A stretch of DNA of 64,000 bases, from assembly GCA_903837525.1 (NCBI GenBank), contig CAILUU010000026.1, positions 1-64,000 of the forward strand, written 5' to 3'. Source of the DNA: an uncultured Bacteroidota bacterium. Its GTDB lineage: Bacteria > Bacteroidota > Bacteroidia > Chitinophagales > Chitinophagaceae. The position numbers and the translations under genes are program-made. Positions 1 to 9,525 of this stretch are shown piece after piece; position 1 is the stretch's first letter, and the number at the start of each line of letters is the position of its first letter. The notes beneath the pieces are model-generated. The model was not told where the DNA came from, did no database searches, and worked only from the letters and a program-made list of their open reading frames with translations.

Positions 1-47
1 CAAAATCAAATGCAATATTTACATTTTTATTTATAATAATTTTTTTA

Positions 48-401
48 TTAATTAACGGGGATTCTAATTTTTACACCAGTATAACCTTGTTTAATATCGG
101 GCATTACAATTCTATTTTTGTACGGAACAACATAAATGGTGTTGCCTTTTTGAAAAGTAATTAAAGAAGTATTATAAACACTACTTGTTGAGTACTGCTT
201 TTTAACTAAAATGCTTCCACGGTAGAATAAGCCATTTTTTAAATTGCTATATAAGGAGTTTTTAATTGAATTAAAATTACTCGAAATATTAACGGTTACT
301 TTATTTTTAGCTTTTTTTCCAATACCCTTATCAGCCAAAACTGTATGTGTAGTACAAATAAGTACAACAACTAAAATTGAAGTTTTGATAATCTTTATCA
401 T
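48..401 (-). CDS. hypothetical exported protein
   Basis: 117-aa ORF with N-terminal signal peptide (MIKIIKTSILVVVLICTTHTVLA). Confidence 0.6.
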   Translation of the reverse strand: MIKIIKTSILVVVLICTTHTVLADKGIGKKAKNKVTVNISSNFNSIKNSLYSNLKNGLFYRGSILVKKQYSTSSVYNTSLITFQKGNTIYVVPYKNRIVMPDIKQGYTGVKIRIPVN

Positions 402-560
402 TGGTATTTAATTTTATAGCACAAATATATTAAAAAATATTCGTAATTCTATTACCACTCATATCTTGTTTTAGTAATATTTTAACTTTTATACATATAA
501 ATAACCCTCAAAAATTGTTTATTTCAGTAAAACTGCTTAATTTACAATAACCTATAGCAT

Positions 561-1982
561 ATGAGTTACAATCCTTATCGACAAGATAGAGATGAATTAA
601 AGGAGCTACTTCAACAGTACGACAACCTTAAAAAAGGAAAAAATTTTTCTTTTATTGAAGAAGAATCTTTCGAACGCATTATTGACTACTACGACGAAAA
701 AGAACAACTAGCCTTAGCACTTCAAGCTGCAGAATATGGAATAGAACAATATGTTTACTCCGCCGCACTCTTACTTAGAAAAGCAGATATTTTAATAGCA
801 TTAAAAAAATATGCCGAAGCATTACCTATTTTAGATAAAGCCGAACTTTTAGATAGGAGAGATACTAATTTGTACATTTTAAAAACCGATGCATATTTAG
901 CCTTAGATATGCAAGAAAAAGCAGCTGCTGTTTTAGAAGCTGCAATTGATGATTTTACTGGCGATGAAAAATTAGATTTACTTTTTGAATTAGCAGATGT
1001 TTACGACGACTATGAAAATTTTGAAAAAGTATTTGATTGTTTAGTAATGGTTTTAGATATTGAGCCTAACAATGAAGAAGCCTTGTATAAAATTTGTTTT
1101 TGGACAGATTTTACTGGGCGTAATGAAGAGGGTATAAAACTCCATCAAAAAATCATTGAAGGATTTCCTTTTAACGAATTGGCTTGGTTTAATTTGGGTG
1201 CAGCCTATCAAGGCATAAAATTATATGAAAAAGCAATAGATGCCTATCAATACGCAATAGCTATAGAAGAAAAGTTTGACTATGCTTTACGTAATATGGG
1301 AGATGCGTACATACGTTTACGAAAGTATAAAGAAGCTATTGAAGTGTTAGAAAAAGTATTAGAGCTAGCAAGGCCCGAAGATGTTATTTACGAGGCTATT
1401 GGCCATTGCTACGATAGGTTGAATGATTATGCAAATGCAAGATTTTACTATAAAAAAGCAAGCCACTTAAATACTTCAGATAGTCAGCTTATTTTTAAAA
1501 TAGCCTGTACCTACATGAACGAAGCACAATGGACTAGTGCTATAAAGTTTTTGGAAACGGCTATGCGTATGTATAAGCAACAACCCGATTTTAATTTAGC
1601 TATGGGTCAGTGCTATATGGAGTTAAATAAGCTTGATGAAGCCATTATTTATTTTGGGAATGTTGTACGCCTAAAGCCTAAGAATGTAAATGGTTGGTTA
1701 GAGTTATTAAAGTGTTTGTATAAAGCAACGTTGTTTAATGATGCGTTAGTCTATGTAGACTTTGCTTACGAACAAACAGAAGCTAAACCTATTTTTTTGT
1801 ATTACAAAAGCGCCACACAATTTGCACTAGGCAAATCAAAAGAAGGCCTTCTGCAATTAGATATTGCCATGACAAAAAACCCTAAATTAATTAAAAAATT
1901 TATAGAGCTAAATCCATCTATTTTACAAAATCAGCAAGTGGTTGATGTAATTGCTAGGTATAAAAAGAAAAAATCTATTTAA
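561..1982 (+). CDS. tetratricopeptide repeat protein
   Basis: 473 aa; repeated TPR-like helices (e.g. AWFNLGAAYQGIKLYEKAIDAYQYAIAIEEKFDYALRNMGDAYIRL). Confidence 0.9.
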   Translation: MSYNPYRQDRDELKELLQQYDNLKKGKNFSFIEEESFERIIDYYDEKEQLALALQAAEYGIEQYVYSAALLLRKADILIALKKYAEALPILDKAELLDRRDTNLYILKTDAYLALDMQEKAAAVLEAAIDDFTGDEKLDLLFELADVYDDYENFEKVFDCLVMVLDIEPNNEEALYKICFWTDFTGRNEEGIKLHQKIIEGFPFNELAWFNLGAAYQGIKLYEKAIDAYQYAIAIEEKFDYALRNMGDAYIRLRKYKEAIEVLEKVLELARPEDVIYEAIGHCYDRLNDYANARFYYKKASHLNTSDSQLIFKIACTYMNEAQWTSAIKFLETAMRMYKQQPDFNLAMGQCYMELNKLDEAIIYFGNVVRLKPKNVNGWLELLKCLYKATLFNDALVYVDFAYEQTEAKPIFLYYKSATQFALGKSKEGLLQLDIAMTKNPKLIKKFIELNPSILQNQQVVDVIARYKKKKSI

Positions 1983-2087
1983 GTAAAAAGAAACTACACC
2001 TACAGGGTAATAGTCTTTTTAATTTTTTTAGGAAAATTATTAACTTTATTGATTACATCCACCCATTGTCAACTGCTCATTTTTTTT

Positions 2088-2095
2088 TATCTTTG
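2088..2095 (+). promoter_or_regulatory. Bacteroidota -7 element TATCTTTG upstream of the phosphosulfolactate synthase gene
   Basis: Matches TAnnTTTG; ATG 27 nt downstream. Confidence 0.6.
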
Positions 2096-2121
2096 CACCT
2101 TATTAAAATAAATAACCTAGC

Positions 2122-2892
2122 ATGAATTTTAATCTTTCTCAAATACCAGAACGTAATACAAAACCTCGTGACCATGGCATAACAATGGTTATGGATAAAG
2201 GACTTAGTGTAGACGAAGCTAAAAATTTTATGAGTGTAGCTAAACCACATGTTGATATGGTAAAGTTAGGTTTTGGAACATCCTTTGTAACACCAAATCT
2301 TAAAGAAAAATTAGCTGTTTATAGAGCGCATGATATGCCTGTTTATTTTGGGGGTACGTTGTTTGAGGCATTTGTGATTAGAAATCAGTTTGAAGATTAT
2401 ATAAATGTATGCAAAGAGTTTGGCGTAAGTTATGTAGAAGTTAGCGATGGCTCTATTGAAATACCACATGCGGAAAAATGCGGCTATATAGAAAAATTAA
2501 CTAAACACTGTACTGTATTAAGTGAAGTAGGTAGTAAAGATGCCGCACATATTATGGCGCCGTATAAATGGATTGAATTAATGAAAGCCGAATTAGAAAG
2601 CGGGTCAACCTACGTAATTGCAGAGGCAAGAGAAGCTGGTAACGTAGGTATATATAGAGGTAGTGGAGAAGTAAGAGAAGGATTGGTACAAGAAATTTTA
2701 ACACAAATACCCGAAGGGAAAATTATTTGGGAAGCTCCCCAAAAAGCACAACAATTATACTTTTTAGAATTAATTGGTTGTAATGTAAACCTTGGTAATA
2801 TTGCCCCTAACGAAGTTATTCCGTTAGAAGCTATGCGTATTGGATTACGTGGTGATACGTTCCATTTATATTTGGATAAAAAACAAGTCTAA
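2122..2892 (+). CDS. phosphosulfolactate synthase (ComA-like) family protein
   Basis: 256 aa; TIM-barrel ComA-like motifs (VDMVKLGFGTSFVTPNLKEKL, YFGGTLFEAF, IIWEAPQKAQQLYFLELIGCNVNLGNI). Confidence 0.85.
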   Translation: MNFNLSQIPERNTKPRDHGITMVMDKGLSVDEAKNFMSVAKPHVDMVKLGFGTSFVTPNLKEKLAVYRAHDMPVYFGGTLFEAFVIRNQFEDYINVCKEFGVSYVEVSDGSIEIPHAEKCGYIEKLTKHCTVLSEVGSKDAAHIMAPYKWIELMKAELESGSTYVIAEAREAGNVGIYRGSGEVREGLVQEILTQIPEGKIIWEAPQKAQQLYFLELIGCNVNLGNIAPNEVIPLEAMRIGLRGDTFHLYLDKKQV

Positions 2893-3629
2893 TGCAGCAC
2901 TACGGCATTATAGGTTATCCATTAAGATTTTCTTTTTCACAAAATTATTTCACAAAAAAATTTTTGGATGAGGGTATTGTGAATGCATCCTACTCAATTT
3001 ATCCAATTGAAAGAGCCGAGGGAATAAAAAATATTTTACAACAAAATCCTATGTTAAAAGGATTGAATGTTACTATACCGCACAAAAAAAATATACTTCC
3101 TTTTTTAACCAACACTGCTAATTTACCATTAGGGTTAACTGCTTGTAATTGTATTAAAATAGATGGCGAATGTTTAATTGGTTATAATACAGATGTTATT
3201 GGGTTTGAAAAATCGCTTTTGCCCCTGTTACAACAACACCATACAAAAGCTTTGGTATTGGGCAATGGCGGTGCAGCCGATGCGGTGAAGTATTGTTTGA
3301 AAAATTTAGGTATTACCTTTTTAGTTGTGGGGAGAAGGATGACAGATGAAATTGATGTACTGTATGAAAACCTAACAAAAAAAATTTTACTGCAACATTT
3401 AGTAATTATAAATACTACACCAGTTGGTACATTTCCCCATATTGATGAATGCCCAAATTTGCCCTATCAGCATCTTACTCATAAACATTTGCTATACGAT
3501 TTAATTTATAATCCAACAAAAACAATGTTTTTGCAAAAAGGAGAGGAGCAAGGGGCTACTATAAAAAACGGCTACCAAATGCTATTACTACAGGCAGAAG
3601 AAAACTGGCGTATTTGGAATGAAGAATAG
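2892..3629 (+). CDS. aroE: shikimate dehydrogenase
   Basis: YGIIGYPLRFSFSQNYFTKKF, NVTIPHKK, GNGGAADAVKYCL, NTTPVGTFP; start overlaps the upstream stop (TAATG). Confidence 0.9.
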   Translation: MQHYGIIGYPLRFSFSQNYFTKKFLDEGIVNASYSIYPIERAEGIKNILQQNPMLKGLNVTIPHKKNILPFLTNTANLPLGLTACNCIKIDGECLIGYNTDVIGFEKSLLPLLQQHHTKALVLGNGGAADAVKYCLKNLGITFLVVGRRMTDEIDVLYENLTKKILLQHLVIINTTPVGTFPHIDECPNLPYQHLTHKHLLYDLIYNPTKTMFLQKGEEQGATIKNGYQMLLLQAEENWRIWNEE

Positions 3630-3647
3630 GGTATTATTTTTCTGCCC

Positions 3648-6600
3648 CTATTTTTTTTTCTTTTTAAACAAATCTCCAAATTTGTCATAATCTTTACGGA
3701 ACGAAAGGCTTACACCACTTCGGTTACGTTGGCCTAAATTTAAATCTGTATTCGTTCTATTAAAACCAACTACTCGTATACTTCCATCTTTATTCAATAA
3801 CCACTGTACCGAAATATCTGGCGTAAGCAAACCACGTCGGGCAAGTTGGGCATAAGGGTTATTATAATCTAAATTACCCCCAAATAAAACTTGTAAACGA
3901 TTACTTAATAAAATTTTAAAACCTGCGCTAACGCTTGCTTGTAATGAAGCTATTCGTTGCTGTAAACTAACTGTAGTACTTAAATCTATATAGGTAGATA
4001 ATACACCTTTTGTTGCTTTTTCTAATTCTTTATTGAATAAATTAGTGAGTAAACTTGATACAATACCACCAATTGTATTTGTTGCTAACCCAGCAACATT
4101 GCCACCGCTTAAAAAGTTTTGTTGGCTATTAATAAATGAATTAAATAAGAGTACACTTACTATTTGTTTATTCATTTCGTTAGGATTATTTTTTAAATCA
4201 TCTAACCATTTTTTTGAAACAAAATCATTTTTTATTTCTCCATCCGCAACAAATTCAAAATTAATAATAGGTTTTTGTAATTCACCTGTTAATGTAGATA
4301 TAATATTTACATCTGCTTTTTGCTTAAACCCTGTTGTAGAAGTTGTGGGAATATTACCTACATCTACATTTGCAGCTAAATAATTTGCTTTTATATTTAT
4401 TGCAGCTTTGTAAGGATCACCATTCCAAACAATAGTTCCATTATTAATGGTAAAGTATTTTTTTAATACCGTTTGAAAATTAAACGTGTATTCTCCACCA
4501 GTGATAGTGTATGTGCCACGTATGCTCAATGGTTCTTTAGTACCCACAGTAATTTTTAAATCACCGTTTCCTCTACCTTTAATAATATCGCCAGTTTCTT
4601 CATCTAAAATAACATCAATTTTTGTAGTAGGATTTGTTTTTAAATCCATGTTAACTAAAATATTCGTACCCTTTTTACCTTTACCAAAGTCATCCATTTT
4701 TGTACCAAATTGTATAAACTCAATATAGTTCAACGTTCCGTTTTCTTTGCTGGTACTACTTGGTATATAAATATGGTTACTATCAATTTCATTTCTGCTT
4801 GGCTCACCACTAATATCCATTCTCATATCGGTTACTGGGCCATCTATTTTTAAAGTTGCATTGCCAATTACTTTACCATAAAACTGACTATTATCTTTTT
4901 TAGTGGTGTTTAATACTAATAATTTTTGCGAATTCAATCTTACATTATCAAATTCAAAATTATCAAATAAGTTATGATACATTTTTCCGCTTGCCTTAGC
5001 CGTATTGTTTAACGTATCTTTTAATTCCATTTCTCCCAAATTAATTTCGTTGGGGTTAAATACAATTGTTTCGTTAGTAAATTTATAGGTACACTGTGTA
5101 TAGTTTACTTTAAACGAGCCATCTGTTATGGTAGTTGTACCCGTAATTGTTTTACCATTTTTACCTATAGTTACCTTTAAATCATTTACCGCATTGCCTT
5201 GCATATTACTAAAAATGCCTTCCAAGTAAGGGCCTAATATTTCTAAATTAAAGCGTTCGGATATAAAGTTTAAGTCTAACACATTTTCTAAACTGTCTTT
5301 ATAATTTGCATCGCCTTCTAGGTTGAATTTATAGACAGGCTCATCAGCATTTGCTTTATACCTAACCTTGCCTGTAGAGGTATTTGCTGTGGCACTAAGG
5401 TTTAGTTTTCCAATTTTTTTATCTTCAAAAGTAAAGTTTTCGGCGTTGCCTTCAAACTCAATAAAAGGGTTACCAAAAGGGTTTTGTAAGGTTAGTGAGC
5501 CGGTTAAAATCCCTTCTAATCTAGGTAATTCTTTTATAAAAGGCGTAAAATCGGTTATGTTTACATTTTTTAATTCCGCTACAATATCAGCTTTGCCTGT
5601 AACATCGTTTTCTTTTGTACCAATAATTATAGATTGATTACCTTGGCTAAATTTAATTTGGTTAGCATCAATGGTTGATTTGCTAATCGTTAATTCACCA
5701 TCATCTTCTAAATTCCATTTTTTATCATTTAAAATAAAAGACGAGGGGAAGAAATGTATTTTAACGCCATCGCTCAATGTTTCAATACTAGCATTTAACT
5801 GAGCATCGCTGAGGGTTTTTGATGCACTCGTAGTTAAATTTAAGGTAGTCATATCTTTTGCCGAAAGTAATATTAATTTGCTTTGTGGTAAATGCAAACT
5901 ATCGTTGAGGCTAATATCATCAACCGTTATTATTGTAGCTAATGTATCACCTGTGCCTACAGATTGTAGATGTGTATTTACAAATGTTTTTCCATCGTAA
6001 CTAAATTCGGGTATATCGGCTGTAAAATTTAACTCATTACCGGGTATTTTTAAGTTACCTACAAATGTGGTGTTGTTAAAACCTTTTAAACGCCTATCAA
6101 TAATTTGTACATATTCATCAACCTCTTTTGTTTTTATATCAAAACTAAAATTTTGATTATCTAGTTTACGTAAAGGCTTTTTAAAATAACCAGGATAGTA
6201 TTTATTTAATAATAACGTAAAAGCATCGGGTAGTTGCTCTATAGTAAATTCACCTTTTATAGAGCCCTCCACGTCGTTACTGCTAAAAGATAATGCTTTT
6301 AGCCCATCTTGTACTGTTGAAGAAATAGTAAAATTATTTAACGATAATTTTTGTCCGTTATGGGTAATTAAAGCATCATCAATAGCTGCACCGCCTAAAA
6401 AAGTATCAATGTTTTTACCCTTAAAATTTAAATTTAATTTTCCTTTTACAATAAATTCATCATTAATTATATTTAATTTCTTTAAGTCTGCTTTTCGTAT
6501 AAAACCATCTAAATTTAATTTTGAATTATTTTCATTAAAATCAATTATACCCACAGCATCTTCTACAATTAAATTAGGATCGTTAATAGAAAAATTGCCT

Positions 6601-8444
6601 TTAAATAATTTTTTATCCAATGTGCCTTTTACAATTAAATTTTGATAATTATAATTTAGTAATTGTACTTGGTTAATAGTTCCATCAAAATTTAACAGTA
6701 CATCTTTTGCTGTAAACCCTTTACCCTTTATTTTTCCATTAACGCTAATATTACCTAGTGTTTTGGTATTTAAAAAACTACTAAGGTTGAATGAAGTTGT
6801 ACTAATTTTACCAGAATAAATTGGAGTTCCTTTTGCAGGTAACTTCATATTAATATCTACATTTATAGTGCCAAGGTTTGTGCCAATACTGCCATAAGCA
6901 ACAAAGTCATTTATAAAGCCAGTATAATTTCCTTTAAAGGTTATAGTACCTAATTTGCTAAGCTGTGGTTGTGTTACTTTTTTTAAAGAGGGAATAAGGG
7001 TTAACAAGTCTGTGTGGGTAGTTCTCAAATCTCTCGACTTAAAATCAATAAATGTTGTTGTAATATCTGGTAGTCCACTTAACGTAATATCTCCATCTAC
7101 AATAGTATTGCCACTTTTAATTAACATGTTTTTGGTAACTAAATTATCTATTGTGCCTCTAGCATTTCCGCTAAGCTCAAAAAGCCTATTCCACGTTTTT
7201 AAGGTTGGTGCAAAAAGAGCAATATCATCACTATGTAGTTTACTATTAATAAATTTACCTTCTAATTTTACGTTATTAATAAACTTATTCATATCTGCAT
7301 TAAAGTTTTCATAACGCATTACATAATAATTACTCAATTTACTTTTTGGTGTAATTAATTCTAATTGATTAAACTCCATCATTGCAGGTGTAAGTTTAAA
7401 AAAGGCATTTATTTTTTGTACATCCAACCCATTCTTTTCTTTTGCAGATAAACTTATGTTAGTGCTCAACGTATCTTGTAAAAATTGTACATTTTTTAAG
7501 CTTCCGTTTAGTTGATTAAACAACATGTGTTGTCCATCAAATTTATCGGTAAAGGCTAAACGCTCTGTTTCTTTGTCTAGGGCAAATATTCCGTTTTTTA
7601 AGGTTATGGTATTTACAAGTATACTCCACTCATCATTATTCCATTTGTATTTTGTAGGTAGGGTAAACTTATTTTGGGGAGGAGAAGAAATACCTAGTTT
7701 TGATTTATTGCCTTGATAATCTCTTTGTGTAAAAATAGGCTCTACTAAATCAATAGAATTAATATCAATTATTTTTTTATTTAAATTTACACTATTAGCG
7801 TTTAAGTAGAATTTTTTTATAGAGGCTACAAGGTTTTGGCCAACCCATTCATCTACTCTATTAAATATAAGGTTTTCAATTTCTATATCTTTTAATTCTA
7901 ACTGTAAACCCTGTTTCTTTTTTTTACCTGTATTAGGGCTATTGAAGTAGTCTATTAAAAATTGATAATTCCAAATGCTATCTGTTCTTTTTAAATTAAC
8001 AACGGTGTTAGTTAAATTTGTATACTTTAAAACAGCGCTATCCTTAAAAAAAAACCAATCGGTAATATTTACTTTAGCAAGGCCTGTATACAACAAGGTA
8101 TCTTGTTTCCTATCCTCTACCAATATCCCTTCTATATTCATTTTATTAAAAAAGCTAAAGTCAATATGCTTTATTTCTACTTTTGTTTTTAAACTTTTAG
8201 AGAGTTTTGCAGCAACTTTTTTAACTAAAAAATTTTGAAAGGGGGTGTAGTTTATACCCAGCCAAAGGGAGGCCAACAGTAAAATGATGCAAGCAAAAAA
8301 AGCAATTTTGTGTTTAATTTTAGTAAAGGTGTAAGCAAATGACAGGGCTAAAAGGCAAAGCAAAAAATAGAATAACCATTTATTTTGCCCATAAACAAAA
8401 TAGCATAATGCCATAAATGCTGCCCAAAAAAGCAGTATAAGCAT
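3648..8444 (-). CDS. translocation/assembly module TamB-like (DUF490) protein
   Basis: 1598 aa, N-terminal membrane segments, long beta-rich AsmA/TamB-like repeats, C-terminal TamB domain (SIRGTYTITGGEYTFNFQTVLKKYFTINNGTIVWNGDPYKAAINIKANY). Confidence 0.9.
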   Translation of the reverse strand: MLILLFWAAFMALCYFVYGQNKWLFYFLLCLLALSFAYTFTKIKHKIAFFACIILLLASLWLGINYTPFQNFLVKKVAAKLSKSLKTKVEIKHIDFSFFNKMNIEGILVEDRKQDTLLYTGLAKVNITDWFFFKDSAVLKYTNLTNTVVNLKRTDSIWNYQFLIDYFNSPNTGKKKKQGLQLELKDIEIENLIFNRVDEWVGQNLVASIKKFYLNANSVNLNKKIIDINSIDLVEPIFTQRDYQGNKSKLGISSPPQNKFTLPTKYKWNNDEWSILVNTITLKNGIFALDKETERLAFTDKFDGQHMLFNQLNGSLKNVQFLQDTLSTNISLSAKEKNGLDVQKINAFFKLTPAMMEFNQLELITPKSKLSNYYVMRYENFNADMNKFINNVKLEGKFINSKLHSDDIALFAPTLKTWNRLFELSGNARGTIDNLVTKNMLIKSGNTIVDGDITLSGLPDITTTFIDFKSRDLRTTHTDLLTLIPSLKKVTQPQLSKLGTITFKGNYTGFINDFVAYGSIGTNLGTINVDINMKLPAKGTPIYSGKISTTSFNLSSFLNTKTLGNISVNGKIKGKGFTAKDVLLNFDGTINQVQLLNYNYQNLIVKGTLDKKLFKGNFSINDPNLIVEDAVGIIDFNENNSKLNLDGFIRKADLKKLNIINDEFIVKGKLNLNFKGKNIDTFLGGAAIDDALITHNGQKLSLNNFTISSTVQDGLKALSFSSNDVEGSIKGEFTIEQLPDAFTLLLNKYYPGYFKKPLRKLDNQNFSFDIKTKEVDEYVQIIDRRLKGFNNTTFVGNLKIPGNELNFTADIPEFSYDGKTFVNTHLQSVGTGDTLATIITVDDISLNDSLHLPQSKLILLSAKDMTTLNLTTSASKTLSDAQLNASIETLSDGVKIHFFPSSFILNDKKWNLEDDGELTISKSTIDANQIKFSQGNQSIIIGTKENDVTGKADIVAELKNVNITDFTPFIKELPRLEGILTGSLTLQNPFGNPFIEFEGNAENFTFEDKKIGKLNLSATANTSTGKVRYKANADEPVYKFNLEGDANYKDSLENVLDLNFISERFNLEILGPYLEGIFSNMQGNAVNDLKVTIGKNGKTITGTTTITDGSFKVNYTQCTYKFTNETIVFNPNEINLGEMELKDTLNNTAKASGKMYHNLFDNFEFDNVRLNSQKLLVLNTTKKDNSQFYGKVIGNATLKIDGPVTDMRMDISGEPSRNEIDSNHIYIPSSTSKENGTLNYIEFIQFGTKMDDFGKGKKGTNILVNMDLKTNPTTKIDVILDEETGDIIKGRGNGDLKITVGTKEPLSIRGTYTITGGEYTFNFQTVLKKYFTINNGTIVWNGDPYKAAINIKANYLAANVDVGNIPTTSTTGFKQKADVNIISTLTGELQKPIINFEFVADGEIKNDFVSKKWLDDLKNNPNEMNKQIVSVLLFNSFINSQQNFLSGGNVAGLATNTIGGIVSSLLTNLFNKELEKATKGVLSTYIDLSTTVSLQQRIASLQASVSAGFKILLSNRLQVLFGGNLDYNNPYAQLARRGLLTPDISVQWLLNKDGSIRVVGFNRTNTDLNLGQRNRSGVSLSFRKDYDKFGDLFKKKKK

Positions 8445-8562
8445 TATCCATTTTAATATATTACCAAGCCTATGCAGAATTATGATACTATTTGGTGTAA
8501 AATTAACTATTTACCCGTTATAGGCAAATAGGATACCAAAGTGTTATAAATAGCACTAAATA

Positions 8563-8793
8563 TTACTTAAAATAATAACCAATATTTAAACTAAGTATAC
8601 CTTCAAAATCTAATTTTGTAGTAAGAGCTAAACTAAAATCACTTTTTGAAGTAACAAGTTGCTTTATTCCAGCATAAGAAGCCTTAGAGATTGCATAATT
8701 ATAACCTACTTTAATGCCAAATTTATTCGTTTTTGCAAAAATACCTTGAATGCTAATTGTAAAAAAGAAAATAGCAAAAATATGTTTGATAAT
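8563..8793 (-). pseudogene. 76-aa exported beta-strand-like ORF lacking a canonical start (candidate ATT start), or remnant of an outer-membrane beta-barrel protein
   Basis: Hand translation: (I)IKHIFAIFFFTISIQGIFAKTNKFGIKVGYNYAISKASYAGIKQLVTSKSDFSLALTTKLDFEGILSLNIGYYFK*; signal peptide plus aromatic-ending C-terminal strand; no ATG/GTG/TTG in frame after the upstream stop. Confidence 0.5.
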
Positions 8794-8857
8794 TTCTATT
8801 GTAGGTAAAAGTACTATTTTAGATTAGCTAAGGCAAATAAGTAAATAAATAGTAAAA

Positions 8858-9382
8858 TTATTTTTTCATTTCATCATTAAAATGTTGCGATGTGCCTTTA
8901 GGTATAGATAGATTTTTCCAATCCTGTTTTTTAATTAATCTGCCTAAATATACAATTTGCCCTACGTGGTATGGGTAGTGTGCTTGTTGGCGTTGAATAG
9001 CATCTACCACCAACAAACCTTCGTTACGTATAGTTATAGTTTTAAGTAAATCATCTTCTGTTAGGCTTTCAAGTGCAGCCAAATAACACAGCCATCCTTT
9101 TTCCCAAAGGGCAATTAATTTTTCTTTGGATAGCTGTTGATCTTCAAATTCTGCATCTCTATTACGCCAATTTTTTTCGCCATCTGTAGTTAAAAAACTA
9201 GTCCATCGGCTAATCATATTACCCGCCATATGTTGTATAATAAAGGCTATGCTATTGCTTTCGGAATTGGACATAAAATGAAAATCTTTCTCATCAAGTT
9301 GTTCAAATGTTTTATCGGCAAGGTTTTTGTAATACTTAACCCTTGTGATTGTTGATTGAATGAAGTGGGAGTAGAGGGACAT
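8858..9382 (-). CDS. DinB-like / DUF1572 family protein
   Basis: 174 aa; NSIAFIIQHMAGNMISRWTSFLTTDGEKNWRNRDAEFED and YHVGQIVYLGR motifs. Confidence 0.8.
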   Translation of the reverse strand: MSLYSHFIQSTITRVKYYKNLADKTFEQLDEKDFHFMSNSESNSIAFIIQHMAGNMISRWTSFLTTDGEKNWRNRDAEFEDQQLSKEKLIALWEKGWLCYLAALESLTEDDLLKTITIRNEGLLVVDAIQRQQAHYPYHVGQIVYLGRLIKKQDWKNLSIPKGTSQHFNDEMKK

Positions 9383-9525
9383 TATTTAAAAGGAGTTTTT
9401 AAAATTGTGTTACTAAATATTAAAGTATTATATAGTAATGAGTGGTACTTTTCCAAAAAGGAAATTAGATTTAGTTAAAAGGTTAAGGCTTAAGTCCTCA
9501 TTTCTCCATCATAATTTATCATTGA

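Noticed and set aside
4033-8238. Plus-strand ORFs opposite the TamB-like gene
   Set aside because: Antisense shadow frames with hydrophobic, biased composition; the TamB-like frame explains the region.
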